NCBI GenBank assembly: GCA_037447655.1
Contig: JBBHKE010002110.1
Span: 1 to 20,276 of the forward strand
DNA length: 20,276 nucleotides
Source of the DNA: Zygnema cylindricum
Lineage: Eukaryota; Streptophyta; Zygnematophyceae; Zygnematales; Zygnemataceae
Direction of reading: 5' to 3'
Positions 17,445-20,276 of this stretch are shown in pieces. Position numbers and translations under genes: made by a program. Within the stretch, counting starts at the first letter, position 1, and every line of letters starts with the position of its first letter. The notes under the pieces are model-generated. The model did not search any database. It was not told the origin of the DNA and worked only from the letters and a program-made list of their open reading frames with translations.

Positions 17445-18173
17445 CTAGTCAAATTTTAATTTTTCTTTCAACCCGCATTTTTCCCGACAATAATTTAATT
17501 TAGGAGAGGGCACTGGTTTGGTCATCATGTCAGCCACCATTTCTTCATCAGGTCTAAACACAAGATTTAAAATTTTATTTTCAACTTTTTCTCTTACGAA
17601 GCTTAATCTTATGTCCATATGTTTTGCTTTGAAATGGTGTTTTGGATTTGCTACGATTGTGATTGCAGCTTGATTATCGCAAAAGATTTCATGCACTCCC
17701 TCTGTCATATATCCCAGTTCTTGCAATAATGATTTCACCCACATTAGTTCTTTTACAGCAGAACAAGATGCCATATACCCAGCCTCCATAGTAGACTGAG
17801 CAACCACTTTTTGTTGCTTACTGCTCCAACAGCAAGCACCTTCCCCCACATACAAAACATATCCAGGAGTGCATATTCTCATAGGTGCATCCCCATAACT
17901 GGCATCACTCGAAGTGGTGATATCACTGTGCTCCCCTCCCCAATGCAACCATAATACTCTGGTTCCAACCAGATATCTCATGACTCTCTTGGCTGCCTCC
18001 CAGTCTCTCTTTATAGGATCATTAAGACTACTATTGAGTACTCGAACTGCTGCCGCTATGTCTGGCCTAGTATAGTTCATAAAGTAGATTAAACTTCCTA
18101 CGACATGTCTATAAGGGATAGACTTTATAAACTCTCTCTCCTCTGGACTCGTCTGATCGTCTAAGATCATCAC
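17445..18173 (-). pseudogene. Copia RNase H domain and polyprotein C-terminus
   Basis: A 242-residue open frame. YRHVVGSLIYFMNYTRPDIA marks the RT-RNase H connection, followed by SSDASYGD, WSSKQQKVVAQSTMEAGYMA (usual form ends TEAEYMA; the first Glu is kept), CDNQAAI, KHMDIRLSFVRE and DMMTKP. This is the normal end of a copia polyprotein. The stop at 17445 lies 14 bp before the LTR. Upstream sequence 18174-18353 continues the RT (GEAKYILGIQ in the frame after a stop), but with a frameshift and further stops. Confidence 0.9.
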
Positions 18174-18353
18174 TCCTCACTCTACACTCCCATCACTTAT
18201 TTTTTTTCAAGTTCATGGGAATGGTACAACTGTTAGTATTTTCCATCAGGAATTTCTGAAGCATATTACCTATTGCTTCTTACTGAGTAAATTTGATAAT
18301 CTTCTGCTCCTGTCTCTCTCCATTTGGATCCCCAAAATATATTTTGCCTCCCC

Positions 18354-19229
18354 TTAATCGTTTATATCAAATCTGCCCCTAAGATCTTTCTTCAGCCTAT
18401 TGATCTTCTCCAAAGACTTACTCAACACAAGCAGATCATCCACATAAATTGCAATAAAAATGACACCATTCTCATCTTCAAACATATAGATAGAATGGTC
18501 AGAGCTGATCCGGATATATCCCAGATCGGTGAGAAACTCATCTAGTTTCTTATTCCACTGTCGGGGAGCCTGCTTCAGTCCATATAAGGATTTTATGAGC
18601 CTGCAGACTTTGCTCTCTTCTCCTTCTTCCACGAACCCCTCGGGTTGCCTCATGAAAATTTCTTCCTCTAACTCACCATTAAGAAAAGCTGTCTTAATGT
18701 CCATCTGGTGGATTTCCATGTCTTCCGCTGCTGCCAGACTGAGGAGTATCCTTACTGAGGGAAACCGAACAACTAGAGCAAAGGTCTCCTCATAGTCAAT
18801 CCCCTCTTTTTGAGTGAACCCCTTTGCTACCCATCGAGCCTTATATCTCTCAATGGTATTATCTGGGTTCAGTTTTAGTTTATATACCCATTTACACCCA
18901 ATAGGTTTTCTTTCGTGAGGACAATCCGCTAATTCCCGAGTATTTGCTTCCATGATAGAAGCCATCTCATCATTTATGGCACTAATCCATCTTTCTTTCT
19001 CTAGACTATTCACTGCCTTCGAGTAAGACTGAGGCTCATCTGGGTGAGATAGCTTAGTTACCTTATGAGCAGCTTGTTTTTCATGTATCTTTTTGCTGCT
19101 CCTCCTTCCTCCCTCAAACTCCGAAGCTGGAATGGATGGAAGTCTTGGATTTCTTCTCACTGTCTCATCGGCTCCCCTGTCCATGGAAGCCGGTTCTTGT
19201 CCCGCTTCTTCTATCTCCTCGAAGTCCAT
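18354..19229 (-). pseudogene. Copia reverse transcriptase (RVT_2)
   Basis: A 291-residue open frame. WISAINDEM, PIGCKWVYKLK, RYKARWVAKGFTQKEGIDY, MDIKTAFLNGELEEEIFM, SLYGLKQAPRQWNKKLDEFL and AIYVDDLLVL (catalytic YVDD at 18435-18446) follow the standard copia RT order. Deviations: ANTRELADCP where NxTWELVxLP is usual, and ETFALVVRF where ETFAPVVR is usual. A TAA at 18354 truncates the frame where FDIND is normally followed by LGE. The motif residues are intact, so damage here is limited to the stop. Confidence 0.92.
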
Positions 19230-19265
19230 AAGAGTATGTGAGGTTTTCGGTGAGTCTCATGTATC

Positions 19266-20276
19266 TTAGATCTCCCCTGAATCTGCAATCACGGTTTCAC
19301 TCATGTCCCTTTCGTGAACGATCGAGTTCTCCTCACATTCGGACTCAAATATGATTCTTATCTTCTTTGTATATTTGAAGCGGTCAAATGACTTCCCTTC
19401 ATACATGACAACTAAGTGTTTGACCAGAATGATATCTTTCTTTGCTAAGTCATAGACTCTATATCCCTTAACATCCTCATCATATCCCACAAAGTATCCA
19501 AGTTTTCCCTTAGCATCTAGTTTCCTGTTTTTCTTATCCGTGTCAAGACTGTAGACTTGGCTACCGAACACTTTAAGGTGTGAGATATCTGGTTTCCTTC
19601 CAACCCATCTCTCATAAGGTGTCACTCCCTTTACAGTTGAGGTAAGGACTCTATTCTTAATATAGTTGGCACAATTCATTGCCTTTGCCCAAAATCTCTT
19701 TCCTATTTTTTTGTCTGCCAACATACTGCATGCACTATCTCCTAGTGTTCTATTCAACCTCTTTGCTACCCCATTTTGTTCCGGGTTATATGGTAAAGTT
19801 TTCTGGTGTTGCACTCTCTCATCTCTCACATAGTCCTCAAATTGGTTAGAGGTATATTCCCCCCCATTATCACTCTTTATCCTTTTAATAGAGGTTTCAT
19901 GCAACTTCTCACTCCAGGCTTTATATTCTTTGAAGTAAGTTGATGCTTCAGACTTATTTTTCAGAAAGTAGACTCTAGAGTATCTAGATCAGTCATCGGT
20001 TATTGTCATCATAAACCTCTTTCCTCCAACCGAAGGTACTTTTACAGGTCCCCAAATATCTGTGTGTACCAAATCTAACACTTTCTCACCTCTATATGTA
20101 GCGGCTTTGGGAAAGGGAAGTCTGTGAGCCTTACCTTGAGCACATCCACTACAATCATTCATCATTTCATTATCCCCAAACTGAATGCCTTCTACTACCC
20201 CAAGCTTTTTCATTTCCCTCAACCTATCAAAATGCACATGCCCCAACCGCTTATGCCAAATCATCAACTTAGGAAC
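19266..20276 (-). pseudogene. Copia gag-pre-integrase and integrase
   Basis: From the right edge: WHKRLGHVHFDRL and CSGCAQGK give the His/Cys zinc region; LVHTDIWGP carries the first catalytic Asp; a TGA at 19989-19991 follows TDD, then the same frame continues. IKSDNGGEYTS carries the second Asp. QNGVAKRLNRT has Lys (codon 19761-19763) where the catalytic Glu normally stands. RFWAKAMNCANYIKNR, TPYERWVGRKP, FGSQVY and GYFVGYD complete the module. Stops at 19266 and 19257 separate it from RT. The Glu-to-Lys change needs only one G-to-A transition and would abolish integration. Confidence 0.92.

Larger units (their letters stand above)
17267..20276 (-). mobile_element. Ty1/copia LTR retrotransposon (degenerate, 5' part outside window)
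   Basis: Minus-strand order is gag-pre-integrase, integrase, RT, RNase H, then LTR. Integrase ahead of RT is diagnostic of Ty1/copia. The 3' LTR is complete; the 5' LTR, gag and protease lie beyond position 20276. At least four nonsense codons (19989, 19266, 19257, 18354) and a frameshifted segment (about 18180-18300) show it is dead, but sequence conservation suggests a moderately recent insertion. Confidence 0.9.

Overview
This is a eukaryotic nuclear window. Evidence: spliced host coding sequence with GT-AG introns, long microsatellites, and several classes of retrotransposon remnant. The host lineage cannot be fixed from the sequence; an alga, another protist or a plant-like genome would all fit. 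It is not bacterial, and I see no operon, CRISPR array or defence locus.

Positions 1-3260 hold the only host gene I recognise: the C-terminal end of a TELO2/Tel2-type protein (telomere maintenance and PIKK-kinase chaperoning, TTT complex) on the + strand. It runs as exon 619-1351, intron 1352-2081, exon 2082-2280, intron 2281 to about 3163, and a short last exon whose reading frame is not resolved. The gene is full of strand-biased simple repeats: GA-rich in the upstream intron, in the first exon and in intron 1352-2081, then CT-rich at the 3' end of the next intron. Positions 3261-4270 are AT-rich, with poly-T and AAT microsatellites and no gene.

From about 4280 to 16700 lies a nested retrotransposon block. 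Its two outer edges carry decayed minus-strand pieces of a non-LTR (LINE-like) reverse transcriptase: the C-terminal part at about 4830-5348 and the N-terminal part at about 16112-16418. Between them are two copies of one Ty3/gypsy family, arranged head to head. Copy 1 (minus strand, 5349 to about 12165) has two LTRs of roughly 850 bp, a tRNA-iMet-like primer-binding site, gag with zinc knuckles, protease, RT, RNase H and integrase. It is broken by stops, frameshifts and deletions, including loss of the RT catalytic motif. Copy 2 (plus strand, about 12460 to 16101) has a truncated LTR, the leader, and protease through part of integrase. It has lost gag, the integrase end and the 3' LTR, but keeps the FIDD motif. 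Together they form a long imperfect inverted repeat.

Positions 16419-17140 have no recognised gene. A tRNA-like sequence with A-box, B-box and T-run lies at about 17144-17240. Only 27 bp further on is a Ty1/copia element (minus strand, 17267-20276, running off the right edge) with a 165-bp 3' LTR and a polyprotein remnant broken by nonsense codons, a frameshift and a Glu-to-Lys change in the integrase triad. No element here looks autonomous, and I found no convincing novel system. The most informative points are the repeat-riddled TELO2 gene, the head-to-head gypsy pair inside LINE remnants, the run of tandem duplications in gag, and the copia/tRNA-like neighbourhood.
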